From CANMIH01 sp049116335 (GTDB lineage Bacteria > Pseudomonadota > Alphaproteobacteria > Rhodobacterales > Rhodobacteraceae): DNA of 64,000 nt. Each line of letters opens with the position of its first letter. Position 1 is the first letter of the stretch. Location: NCBI GenBank assembly GCA_049116335.1, contig JAGDYZ010000015.1, forward strand, positions 1 to 64,000, given 5' to 3'. The notes below the pieces were generated by a model, which saw nothing but the letters and a program-made list of their open reading frames with translations, had not been told where the DNA came from and did no database searches. The translations under genes were made by a program, and so were the position numbers. This document shows, one piece after another, positions 9,676 to 17,552 of the stretch.

Positions 9676-9702
9676 AAGGCGGGCGCTTCTAGCGCCCGCC
9701 TT
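9676..9702 (+). terminator. Intercistronic hairpin after the binding-protein gene
   Basis: Perfect 12-bp inverted repeat AAGGCGGGCGCT / AGCGCCCGCCTT with a 3-base loop between the binding-protein stop and the first permease gene, without a long T-tract. This is the usual place for a partial terminator or 3' mRNA-protecting stem that keeps binding protein more abundant than membrane subunits. Confidence 0.75.
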
Positions 9703-9721
9703 GCCACAACAGGGGTTCGAA

Positions 9722-10726
9722 ATGCTGCAATTTGCACGGTTTGCTGCAACACGCGCGGTCATGGCGCTGATCACACTTGTGATCGTGTCTTTGGTCGTCT
9801 TCTCATTAATGGAGCTGGTACCGGGCGATTGCGCCGAACGCTATCTCGCTTACAAAAACACACAAGGCCAAGCCATCACATTGGCCGACATTGAAGCCGA
9901 ACGCATTAGGCTTGGGCTTGATCGGGCCTTTCTGACACGCTGGGGTGACTGGCTGGTGGGTGCGTTTCAAGGTGACTTTGGTGAAAGCTGCATTCTCCGT
10001 GTGAACATCGCCCAACTTTTGGGGTCAAAGTTTTGGATTTCACTTTCAATCTGTCTTGGCTCACTTCTGCTGGCCTACATGATCGCCATCCCTGTTGGCA
10101 TCATCTCGGCCGCCTCGCGCAATGCGACCATGAACAACATTCTCCGAGTGGTGTCTTACCTCGGGTTGGCCATGCCTAACTTCCTGCTCGCGCTGATGAT
10201 TATGCTGGTCGCGACTGTTTACTTTGGGAATACACTTACTGGTTTGTTCTCACCCGAATACAAAGATGCGCCTTGGAGTTGGGGCAAGTTTGTAGATTTG
10301 GTCAGTCACGCCTGGTTGCCGGTTTTTATCCTTGGATGGTCTGCCACCGCCTTTGCCCTACAAACCGTACGCGCACTGATGTCAGATGAAATCGGCAAAC
10401 TCTACGTCACTGCCGCATCAGCACGCGGCATACATGGCACCCGGCTTTTGTGGCGCTATCCAGCGCGCCATGCATTGGGGCCCATTGTGAACAGTCTGGG
10501 GTTTGACCTGAACCGGATTTTCAACGAGCTTCCCGTAGTTGCGCTTATCCTGACGTTAACCGAGGCAGGTTCGCTGCTGCTTGAGGCGCTGGCACGCTCA
10601 AACGATCAGCAACTGGCCGGTGCCATCATCTTTTTGCTCACCGCCTCAATCGTCGTCTTGAACTTTGCCACAGATATTCTGCTGGCTGCCATCGACCCCC
10701 GGGTCCGCAAAAGTATTCTGAGGTAA
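9722..10726 (+). CDS. ABC transporter permease (DppB/OppB type)
   Basis: Inner-membrane permease of 334 residues starting MLQFARFAATRAVMALITLV; the ATG at 9722 follows AGGGGT at good spacing. An N-terminal membrane segment, a long periplasmic segment with GDFGESCILRVNIAQLLGSKFW, and further membrane helices are seen. The cytoplasmic coupling (EAA-type) region is near YVTAASARGIHGTRLLWRYPARHALGPIVNSLG. It forms a heterodimer with the next permease, powered by the two ATPases downstream. Only 3 bases separate its stop from the next ATG. Confidence 0.92.
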   Translation: MLQFARFAATRAVMALITLVIVSLVVFSLMELVPGDCAERYLAYKNTQGQAITLADIEAERIRLGLDRAFLTRWGDWLVGAFQGDFGESCILRVNIAQLLGSKFWISLSICLGSLLLAYMIAIPVGIISAASRNATMNNILRVVSYLGLAMPNFLLALMIMLVATVYFGNTLTGLFSPEYKDAPWSWGKFVDLVSHAWLPVFILGWSATAFALQTVRALMSDEIGKLYVTAASARGIHGTRLLWRYPARHALGPIVNSLGFDLNRIFNELPVVALILTLTEAGSLLLEALARSNDQQLAGAIIFLLTASIVVLNFATDILLAAIDPRVRKSILR

Positions 10727-10729
10727 GCC

Positions 10730-11872
10730 ATGACCGATATGACGCACACCTCCGCCCGCGATCAAAAGAAAAAAGAAGCCTACTTCACCGCCTCTCAGGG
10801 CCAGCTGATCTGGGCACGCTTCAAAAAACAAAAGGCTGCGATGGTTGCCGCCATCATTCTGATGGCGCTGATCCTTTCGGGCATTTTTGCACCTTTTCTG
10901 TCGCCCTATGACCCGACTGTTGCTGGCCGTGATAAGGATTATCTAAATGGCGCCCCGCAGGTCCCTCAGTTCTGTGACAAAAACGGCTGTTCCATGCGCC
11001 CATTTGTGCACCCCGTTACGCGAGAACGGTCACTTGCGACCAATTTTCGGTGGGTCGAAAAGATCAATGACGATGAGCGCCACTATATGCAGTTCTTCGT
11101 ACGTGGAGATGATTATACCCTCTTTGGCTTTATCCCCGGCAACATCCACCTGTTTGGGCTGACCGAAGGGCAGATCCACCTGTTTGGGACAGATAGCGCA
11201 GGGAAGGATATCTTTTCGCGGACCTTGCACGCGGTCTGGACCTCACTCCAAGTCGGTACAATGGGCGTGGTTATCTCATTTGTGCTTGCCCTCGTGATCG
11301 GTGGGATATCTGGGTACTACGGAGGCTGGCTGGATAGTGTGATCCAGATGGTGACTGATGCTATCCGAACGGTACCGGCCATTCCTCTCTTTATGGCGAT
11401 CGCGGCCTTCGTGCCGCCAGATTGGTCAGCTGAAACTCGGTTTTTCTTTATCTCCATGATCTTGGGATTAATCGGGTGGCCCACTTTGGCGCGACGGGTG
11501 CGCACCCATCTTTTGACCGAGCGGAATCAGGAATATGTTCTTGCCGCGCAGCTTTGCGGTGCCAGTGGAAGCCACGTGATCCGTCGCCACCTGTTGCCAA
11601 GCTTCACCAGCTATATCATCGTCGATCTTGTAATCTCGTTCCCCTATATGGTGTTATCTGAAACTGCACTTTCCTTTATTGGGCTTGGGTTGAAAGACCC
11701 CGTCAACTCGCTGGGCGTCATGTTGCAGAACGTCACCAAAGCGGATGTTTTGTTGAACTACCATTGGTACTTTATTCCGGTGATCTTCTTTATCACGTTG
11801 GTCATGGCCTTCGTCTTCGTTGGCGACGGGTTACGTGACGCCGCTGACCCCTATTCGGAGACCCGCAAATGA
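10730..11872 (+). CDS. ABC transporter permease (DppC/OppC type, with enlarged periplasmic loop)
   Basis: Second permease, 380 residues, longer than the usual roughly 300. After the first membrane helix (residues about 36-56) there is a soluble insert of roughly 100 residues (about 60-155) with a CDKNGC pair and repeated phenylalanine/histidine stretches (HLFGLTEGQIHLFGTDSAGKD), where ordinary DppC proteins have a short segment. The typical core follows: GTDSAGKDIFSR, then the EAA loop near VLAAQLCGASGSHVIRRHLLPS. This long form is typical of the importer subfamily with large binding proteins. Its stop overlaps the next gene (ATGA). Confidence 0.92.
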   Translation: MTDMTHTSARDQKKKEAYFTASQGQLIWARFKKQKAAMVAAIILMALILSGIFAPFLSPYDPTVAGRDKDYLNGAPQVPQFCDKNGCSMRPFVHPVTRERSLATNFRWVEKINDDERHYMQFFVRGDDYTLFGFIPGNIHLFGLTEGQIHLFGTDSAGKDIFSRTLHAVWTSLQVGTMGVVISFVLALVIGGISGYYGGWLDSVIQMVTDAIRTVPAIPLFMAIAAFVPPDWSAETRFFFISMILGLIGWPTLARRVRTHLLTERNQEYVLAAQLCGASGSHVIRRHLLPSFTSYIIVDLVISFPYMVLSETALSFIGLGLKDPVNSLGVMLQNVTKADVLLNYHWYFIPVIFFITLVMAFVFVGDGLRDAADPYSETRK

Positions 11873-12867
11873 GCCTGCTCGATGTCCGAAATCTGACGGT
11901 ACAATTCAAAACTGATGAGGGGCTCGTCACCGCAGTTGATGACGTGTCCTTCACGCTTAACCCCGGCGAAGTCATGGGTCTGGTCGGTGAAAGTGGCTCG
12001 GGGAAATCGGTGACCGCAAAGGCGCTGATGAAGCTGAACGCAGGCAATACTGTTTATGGTAGCGACAGCAAAATCACCCTTAATCTGGATGACGGACCAG
12101 TAGATGTGATGTCGTTGCGGCGACCACGCGACATGCAGGTCATCCGCGGCGGTGCGGTCAGCATGATCTTTCAAGAACCGATGGCAAGCTTTGCGCCCGC
12201 CATTTCAATTGGCAAGCAGATGGTCGAACAGCTGCTGATCCACACCAGCCTGAGCAAAAAGCAGGCCAAAGAGCTGTCAATTGAGATGTTGGACCGAGTG
12301 GGCATCACCCATCCATCGCAGCGGTTCAATCAATATGCCTTTGAGCTATCGGGCGGAATGCGCCAGCGGGCGATGATCGCTATGGCGCTTTCGACCAAGC
12401 CCAAGTTGCTCATCGCAGATGAGCCAACAACAGCGCTTGATGTCACCATCCAAGCCCAAGTGATTGACCTTATGAAGGATCTTGTGGCCGAATTTGGCAT
12501 GGGCATCATTTTCATCACGCACGACCTTAGCGTCGTAGCCCAGACCGCAGATAAGGTGGCAGTGATGTATCTGGGGCGCATTATGGAAAGTGGCCCGGTT
12601 CGGGATGTCATCAGAACGCCGGCCCATGCCTATACCCGTGGGTTGTTGAATGCTTTGCCCAAACTGGATGATCTGGATGCACCTCTTACACCAATCCCCG
12701 GCGATATCCCCTCTCCTCTCGAACGGCCAAATGGATGTGTGTTTCATCCTCGCAACGCCGAGTTGCGCCCAGGGTCTCGCTATGAGACCGAGCGCCCACC
12801 TTTGACCGAAGTCAGCCCCGGTCATTTCGCGGCTATTTTCCCTGAAGACTTGGCGGGTTTGTCATGA
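11869..12867 (+). CDS. ABC transporter ATP-binding protein (DppD/OppD type)
   Basis: ATPase of 332 residues. Walker A is GESGSGKS, the signature motif LSGGMRQR, Walker B LLIADEPTTALD, with a switch histidine in FITHDLS. The C-terminal extension of the oligopeptide family is present (LPKLDDLDAPLTPIPGDIPSPLERPNGCVFHPRN), including the proline-rich tail and one conserved Cys; the full iron-sulfur cysteine set of some DppD proteins is not seen. It overlaps both neighbours by 4 bases. Confidence 0.93.
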   Translation: MSLLDVRNLTVQFKTDEGLVTAVDDVSFTLNPGEVMGLVGESGSGKSVTAKALMKLNAGNTVYGSDSKITLNLDDGPVDVMSLRRPRDMQVIRGGAVSMIFQEPMASFAPAISIGKQMVEQLLIHTSLSKKQAKELSIEMLDRVGITHPSQRFNQYAFELSGGMRQRAMIAMALSTKPKLLIADEPTTALDVTIQAQVIDLMKDLVAEFGMGIIFITHDLSVVAQTADKVAVMYLGRIMESGPVRDVIRTPAHAYTRGLLNALPKLDDLDAPLTPIPGDIPSPLERPNGCVFHPRNAELRPGSRYETERPPLTEVSPGHFAAIFPEDLAGLS

Positions 12868-13688
12868 CAGCACCATTGATCAAAACAGAAAACCTGTCAG
12901 TGGCTTTCCCAATCGGAGGCAAAGTTTTCAACAAGCAGATGCTCAAAGCCGTCGACAATGTCTCGATCGAGATCCCCCAAGGGGCTTTTGTCGGCGTCGT
13001 TGGAGAATCTGGCTCAGGCAAAACCACGTTGGGGCGGTCGCTATTAAATGCGGTCTCAATCACTGAGGGCCGTGCGATCTATGACGATGGCGAGATGCGG
13101 TTTGATCTCACCAATATGTCCAAAGCAGAGCTAAAGGCCTATCGACGTCGCGCCCAGCTTATCTTTCAAGATCCTTATGCCGCGCTTAGCCCACGCATGA
13201 CTGTGCGCGATATTATCGCGGAACCTCTGGAAGTGATGGGTCTGACAAAGACACGCGCAGAAACGGACGATCGGGTTCGTGAGATTGCGGGAAAATGCCG
13301 TTTGAATCTAGAACACTTGCGGCGCTACCCACATGCCTTCTCAGGTGGGCAACGACAGCGGATCTCTATTGCCCGCGCTCTGGCTTGTAATCCGCGTTTT
13401 GTAGTAGCTGATGAATGCGTTGCGGCCCTGGACGTTTCTATTCAAGCTGACATCCTTAATCTTTTGAAATCACTTCAAAAAGATCTTGGATTGACCTTTA
13501 TGTTCATTAGCCATGATCTGTCTGTCGTGGCCCATACCTGTAACTATGTCATTGTCATGCACCATGGAAAAATTGTCGAAAGCGCTCCAACCCGCGAGCT
13601 TTTTGCCAATCCAAAACACGCCTATACGCGGAATCTTCTGGCGGCGATCCCCTTTTTGGACCCAGATCACAAATCCAGAACTGGTTGA
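12864..13688 (+). CDS. ABC transporter ATP-binding protein (DppF/OppF type)
   Basis: Second ATPase, 274 residues. Walker A is GESGSGKTT, the signature FSGGQRQR, and Walker B FVVADECVAALD, where the usual DEPTSALD proline is replaced by Cys although the catalytic Glu is kept. The switch region is FISHDLS. It ends soon after the nucleotide-binding domain (FLDPDHKSRTG) and lacks the usual C-terminal oligopeptide extension, so it is about 50 residues shorter than typical OppF. Last gene of the importer operon. A disrupted gene fragment starts immediately downstream. Confidence 0.92.
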   Translation: MTAPLIKTENLSVAFPIGGKVFNKQMLKAVDNVSIEIPQGAFVGVVGESGSGKTTLGRSLLNAVSITEGRAIYDDGEMRFDLTNMSKAELKAYRRRAQLIFQDPYAALSPRMTVRDIIAEPLEVMGLTKTRAETDDRVREIAGKCRLNLEHLRRYPHAFSGGQRQRISIARALACNPRFVVADECVAALDVSIQADILNLLKSLQKDLGLTFMFISHDLSVVAHTCNYVIVMHHGKIVESAPTRELFANPKHAYTRNLLAAIPFLDPDHKSRTG

Positions 13689-14187
13689 GCAAACTCAAGC
13701 GATCGGCAGTTATGGGGACCAGCTTTCGAGCGCTGACGTCAGACACCTTGCGGATGCCGGAATCATAGAACCAGCCGACCAACGGCCCAACAATCGCATT
13801 CTCTTTAGGGCAAATGAGGCGGCTAGGTCATGTTGACAAATGGCGGACCCAAAGTCGGATTGGGGTTATGTCGTTGAACCCAAGGTAGCTTTCAGCAGTT
13901 TTGTCGTATCGTGTGGCAACGCGGCGGGCGTTTTTGAGCTTGTTGAAGCAGCGCTCAACCATGTTACGGAGCCGGTAAAGGCCATGATCCACACCGACCC
14001 GCATCTTCCGGGTTTTGCGCATTGGGATCTGGGTCAGGATATCGCGCTCACTCATGGTTTTCCGAATGCGATCAGCATCATAGCCCCGATTCGCCAGCAA
14101 CACGCGCAGCTCCGGCAAGTTGCTGACCATCACCAAATCAAACCCTAAATAGTCCGTCGTTTGCCCCGGCGTGATATCGGTTCTCAT

Positions 14188-14229
14188 TCCCTGCCCGGCA
14201 GGGCATCGCTGCAAGCGATGTCCCGAGAG
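14188..14229 (+). repeat. Palindromic element, family 1, copy 1 (in-frame in IS5 transposase)
   Basis: 42 bases with arm TGCCCGGCAGG, hairpin core GCATCGC/GCGATG and arm CCGAGAG. Removing it restores the usual ELP-MRTDITPG protein sequence. Its length is a multiple of three, so the frame is kept. Confidence 0.85.
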
Positions 14230-14268
14230 GGGCAACTCGTGCGCATTGACCCGGAGGTGGATCTTGAT

Positions 14269-14310
14269 CCCTGTCGGCAGATTTGCAATGCAAATCGCCT
14301 GTCGGGCAAG
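14269..14310 (-). repeat. Palindromic element, family 1, copy 2 (in-frame in IS5 transposase)
   Basis: 42 bases; read on the minus strand the arms are TGCCCGACAGG and CTGCCGACAGGG around the core GATTTGC-att-GCAAATC. It adds LARQAICIANLPTG inside GGFT-IKIHLRVNA of the transposase without breaking frame. Confidence 0.85.
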
Positions 14311-14792
14311 GGTAAACCCACCTCTTGAACGGCCAAAACCCTGTGGCGGCGTCCCCCTTTTGCGCCCGCTGCCTGCTGCTGGGCGCGAATGACGGTGCAA
14401 TCGACCATTTGCAGGGCGTCTGGGACAGCTCCACTTTGGTTCAACGCGTCTAGTATATCCTCCCACAGCCCCGCCAAAGTCCATCGACGAAACTGCCTGT
14501 AAACGCTCGACCACTTGCCGAAATTCTCGGGCAAGTCGCGTCAGGGTGATCCTGTGCGGGCAATCCAGAATATCCCTTCCAAAACAAGGCGGTGGTTGGT
14601 CGGCTTGCGACCATTGGGGCACAGAGCGCAAGAATGAAATTCTCAAACAGCGACCATTCTTCGTCGCTCATCAGGTCTCGGGGCAAGCTGGTCTTCTTGG
14701 CAGAAACCAGCTTGAATCACGGCCAAGCCTCCGTGTGAATCCCTTTTTTTCAACACCGCCTAGCAACCCGGGCAACTGGCGCTTTGGATTAG

Positions 14793-15854
14793 CCTAAGAA
14801 AGCCTTTGGTCGGCTTTTTGTCGACCTGGCAGGACACCTAAAAAACGATGCAAGTTTTGATCCATTTCGTGATCTTCTTCGGCACCATATCTTGAAAAAC
14901 TGTCAGATCCCAGCAGGGGAAGCTGTGCTCCGATATACGCTCCCTGAACGGCGCTTGCATGCAGTGACGTCATTTTCCAAGGCTGTGGGCGTCGGTTCGA
15001 AACTGGCCAAGCAATTTCTTCTCGATGCCCAGGCGATTGATGCAAGCGATCAGCGGCCAGATAGCCGCCAACTGTTTGATGCCGGAAGTGTTGTAGAATT
15101 AGAGGTTCTGATTCCACAGTTGGTTGGCTTGAAGGAAATGGGACTTGGCATGAATGCGACACGAAGTGAGCTATTCTCATTGCGTGATGATGGCATTCTT
15201 CCGCAGCGGTTCCCTCTGCTACCTCTAAAAAACCAATGGGTGATCGCCGACGGCCTGGCGATTGTTAAAGAGCTCACCAAGTTGGCAAGTCCAGTTTCTA
15301 TTGATGAGCTCGGTTGGGAAACGATCCAAGCCGCGCGGCGGCGCAAGTTGATCCTAGTAGCCAATATCATCGAAGCGATCCGCAGCAGGCGTTTAGCATT
15401 GGGACAGCGCGGCGGTGAAACGGGATACCACTCATTCTGTGTTAGGGAGGATGAAATCAACGCATTGGCCACCGAGCGAGTCCGGACCGATCCCAGTTCG
15501 AAACAAAGAAAGGGGAAATCTCTGGCGGCTTTTGGCAGCGATATTGGCATTCGTGAGGCCGGAGTATTGTAGCGCTTCTTTGAGAAAGGCCATAGCCCAG
15601 CATCGATCCCAGCGGATCCCTCCGCACAGCGCCCCATCCCAAGCCTGACCGTGAAAGACATCGAAGTCTTCCATAAGGTGTTTGTTACCATAACCGTGTT
15701 GACGCAGTTCACGCGTTTCCATCGCAACACGATCCGGGCGCGCATCAAGGCTGAGAAATTACGACCGTTTAAGGAACGGAACTCCGAATACCCCGGAATT
15801 TATCTGAAAAACGCGGTGCTCAGTATGTTCCCAGAGTGTTCAGACCGAAGTTGA
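14793..15854 (+). pseudogene. TniQ-like protein, 5'-truncated and interrupted by a stop
   Basis: The frame is open from 14793 with no start, reading KKAFGRLFVDLAGHLKNDAS, DPFRDLLRHHILKNCQIP and LPERRLHAVTSFSKAVGVGS. This order resembles the region after the zinc-binding N-terminal domain of TniQ/TnsD-type target-selection proteins of Tn7- and Tn5053-like transposons. A TAG at 15570-15572 then interrupts the frame, but coding character continues in the same frame to 15854 (RFFEKGHSPASIP, VKDIEVFHKVFVTITVLTQF, NTIRARIKAEKLRPF). The N-terminal domain is missing and no TnsABC/TniAB genes remain. The assignment rests on pattern resemblance only; another large DNA-binding protein is possible. Confidence 0.5.
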
Positions 15855-15936
15855 TACGCGACCCTTGCAAATCACCATAACACCAACTTTTGTCGAAAAG
15901 TTGCTCTTTGCTTGTCGAATGACATTAAAGGAGAAT

Positions 15937-16014
15937 TGGCGAGCCGTGGAGGACTCGAACCCCCGACCTGAGAATTAGAAGTTCCCTGCTCTAATCCAGC
16001 TGAGCTAACGGCCC
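15937..16014 (-). tRNA. tRNA-Arg (anticodon TCT)
   Basis: The minus strand gives a full cloverleaf. The acceptor stem is GGGCCGT/ACGGCTC with one G-T pair, the D-stem GCTC/GAGC, and the anticodon stem GGGAA/TTCTC closing loop CTTCTAA (anticodon TCT). The T-arm holds GTTCGAGTC, and CCA is encoded at the 3' end (15937-15939). It sits between the TniQ-like remnant and nested IS elements, a common setting for island scars. Confidence 0.93.
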
Positions 16015-16105
16015 GCTCTTCTTCCGGCTGTATCCGCCAAATTCTACGCCTTGTCAACTTGGTAGCGTGGACGTGTCGCGCTTTTGTACCGTCCCAAGTG
16101 CTCGT

Positions 16106-17359
16106 TTAGGCCACTTTCCGTTCGAAGGCGATAGGGCTTTTCCAGCCCAGTGCTGAGTGGCGGCGACGTGGGTTATAGAAGCCATTGATGTATTCGAAGA
16201 TGGCCATTTCAGCTTTCCGCCGCGTTTCCCAAGGATGCCGCCAGATCAGTTCAGCCTTGATGGTTTTGAAGAACGTCTCGACGGCGGCATTGAAGCTCCT
16301 ATATTCGTCAAGCAGAGATTCGGCTGTTTTTGGGACACAGAGGTGGCTGTAGATTTCACGGACGATGTAGCGTTTGAGGCATCGAATGATCTCGCTTTTA
16401 CTCTTTCCGTCTTTCGTGCGTTTCTTGACATAGGCAAGCGTTGGTTCGTGGCTGCGCATCCTGACAATGGCCACACGATAGAGTGCTGCGTTTGCTTGCC
16501 GATTGCCGCCTCGGTTCAAACGGAATCGGTGGGTTTTGCCGCTGGACGCAGGAATGGGACAAACTCCGCAGAGCTTTGCAAAGGCTGCTTCCGAACGAAT
16601 GCGTGTTGGATCGTCGCCAATGAGGATCAACATCTCAGCAATGGTCAATGTTGCAATACCATGGGAGGCCATCAGACCCGGTGCGCATTCAGTTACAAGT
16701 CGTTCCAATTCGTAATCATGTGTGGTGATCTCTTCGTGCAGCCACAACCAGCGGCGTGCCAATGCCCTCATGGCCGTTTTTGCTGAGGCAAGAGTGGTAT
16801 CGATATCGCCAGGCCTGAACACAGCAATATGCCGGATCAGCGCAACTTTCCCTCGGATTTGGTCCAGCGCGTCGCGCAGCTCGGCAGGCGCGTTAATGAT
16901 CCGTGTCTTCAAGGTCACCATCGCCTGTGAGCGCGATTTAACGGCTGTATCTCTCGCAATCTTCAAATGTCTGATCATCTCGGATGAACCCGTTTGCGTC
17001 TTTGGGCGCGCCGTTGCCTGCCCAGAAAGAACGGATCGTGCAGCCCCTTCTGCGTCCAAACTGTCTGTCTTACCCTGCGTGTATCGCAGCTGACGATTTG
17101 GTCGCGTGACCTCAACCACGTTGTGTCCCTGGGAGAGCAAAGACCGTGACAGGCCAGCGCCATACGAGCCAGTTCCTTCAATTCCAAATGCAAGAACCTT
17201 ACTATGAGACCGCGACCAACGTTCCAACTCCATATACCCCTTCGGATTTGCCGGAATGGTCAGGGCGGCAAACCGAGTGCCTTGCGTATCAATAGCGACG
17301 GCAACATGGGTTGCTTTGTGAGTGTCGATGCCGATGATTACTGGATGTGTGGTCTTCAT
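16106..17359 (-). CDS. IS110-family transposase fused in frame to an IS3 transposase C-terminus
   Basis: The 417-residue reading frame is a chimera. Residues 1 to about 355 are a complete IS110-type DEDD transposase: IIGIDTHKATHVAVAID, FGIEGTGSYGAGL, TQGKTDSLDAEGAARSVLSG, and the C-terminal Transposase_20 part with FAKLCGVCPIPASSGKTHRF and RGGNRQANAAL. The last 60 residues or so (AAVETFFKTIKAELIWRHPW to SALGWKSPIAFERKVA) are the C-terminal end of the DDE domain of the interrupted IS3 orfB. The fusion arises because the IS110 gene has no stop before its element end. Whether the tail disturbs activity is unknown; the IS110 part shows no lesions. Confidence 0.88.
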   Translation of the reverse strand: MKTTHPVIIGIDTHKATHVAVAIDTQGTRFAALTIPANPKGYMELERWSRSHSKVLAFGIEGTGSYGAGLSRSLLSQGHNVVEVTRPNRQLRYTQGKTDSLDAEGAARSVLSGQATARPKTQTGSSEMIRHLKIARDTAVKSRSQAMVTLKTRIINAPAELRDALDQIRGKVALIRHIAVFRPGDIDTTLASAKTAMRALARRWLWLHEEITTHDYELERLVTECAPGLMASHGIATLTIAEMLILIGDDPTRIRSEAAFAKLCGVCPIPASSGKTHRFRLNRGGNRQANAALYRVAIVRMRSHEPTLAYVKKRTKDGKSKSEIIRCLKRYIVREIYSHLCVPKTAESLLDEYRSFNAAVETFFKTIKAELIWRHPWETRRKAEMAIFEYINGFYNPRRRHSALGWKSPIAFERKVA

Positions 17360-17552
17360 AGTGCCCTCGCTGTGCAGAATGCCCAGGCACTGATCCGAGG
17401 GGGCAGGACAGTGATGGGGCGTCCCCGTCAGGCTCCTATGAGGTCACATCTCGCCCGTTGCCGGGGCGACTTGACGGTTGACACGTCAACACAATGACAC
17501 GCAGTCAATCGTAACATGGGTCAGGCCATCAAGCCGCAATACCATATTCACA
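16292..17552 (-). mobile_element. IS110-family element inserted in IS3 orfB
   Basis: The host IS3 protein breaks after its GKGNCYD motif and resumes at AAVETFFKTIKAEL, fixing the junctions to within a few bases (about 17553 and 16291). The 1.26-kb insert holds a single transposase gene on the minus strand and a roughly 190-base leader before it, where the bridge RNA of IS110 elements is expected. No inverted repeats are evident, as usual for this family. Confidence 0.8.

Larger units (their letters stand above)
13828..14686 (-). pseudogene. IS5-family transposase, frameshifted
   Basis: The N-terminal part begins PRDLMSDEEWSLFENFILAL and then loses frame near 14615. The middle part has an in-frame TGA in place of the conserved Trp codon after the ARTGSP segment, then ENFGKWSSVYRQFRRWTLAG and VDCTVIRAQ. 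The last part runs TPPQGFGRSRGGFT to DYLGFDLVM, MVERCFNKLKNARRVATRYD and RLWVRHLST. The middle and last parts join at an A4G5 run (minus strand of about 14353-14361), where -1 slippage would give the family sequence AKGGTPPQGF, so that shift may be programmed. The first shift and the stop are true lesions. Two 42-bp palindromic inserts (14188-14229, 14269-14310) leave the last frame open. Confidence 0.85.
13823..14763 (-). mobile_element. IS5-family insertion sequence (IS427-like group), degraded
   Basis: About 0.94 kb, bounded by CTAG at both ends (13823-13826 and 14760-14763) followed by short imperfect inverted repeats (GTCATGTTGA / GCGGTGTTGA). It carries one transposase gene on the minus strand, which is broken upstream and contains two palindromic inserts of 42 bp. 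The CTAG duplication fits the short target duplications of this family, and joining the flanks restores an open frame. Confidence 0.85.
13689..14797 (+). pseudogene. Unidentified gene fragment split by an IS5-family element
   Basis: Reading 13689-13822 and then, skipping the IS and one CTAG, 14764-14797 gives one continuous frame. It contains GSYGDQLSSADVRHLADAGI before the break and NPGNWRFGLA-stop after it. The continuity across the removed IS shows the element landed in an existing coding region and duplicated CTAG. No proper start is visible, so the 5' end is also missing. The segment faintly recalls the C-terminal tail of CaiB-type CoA transferases, but that is only an impression. Confidence 0.5.

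Noticed and set aside
14188..14310. Closely spaced repeats as a CRISPR array
   Set aside because: The copies are inverted relative to each other, lie inside a coding frame, and the constant parts flank a variable palindrome rather than alternating with unique spacers.
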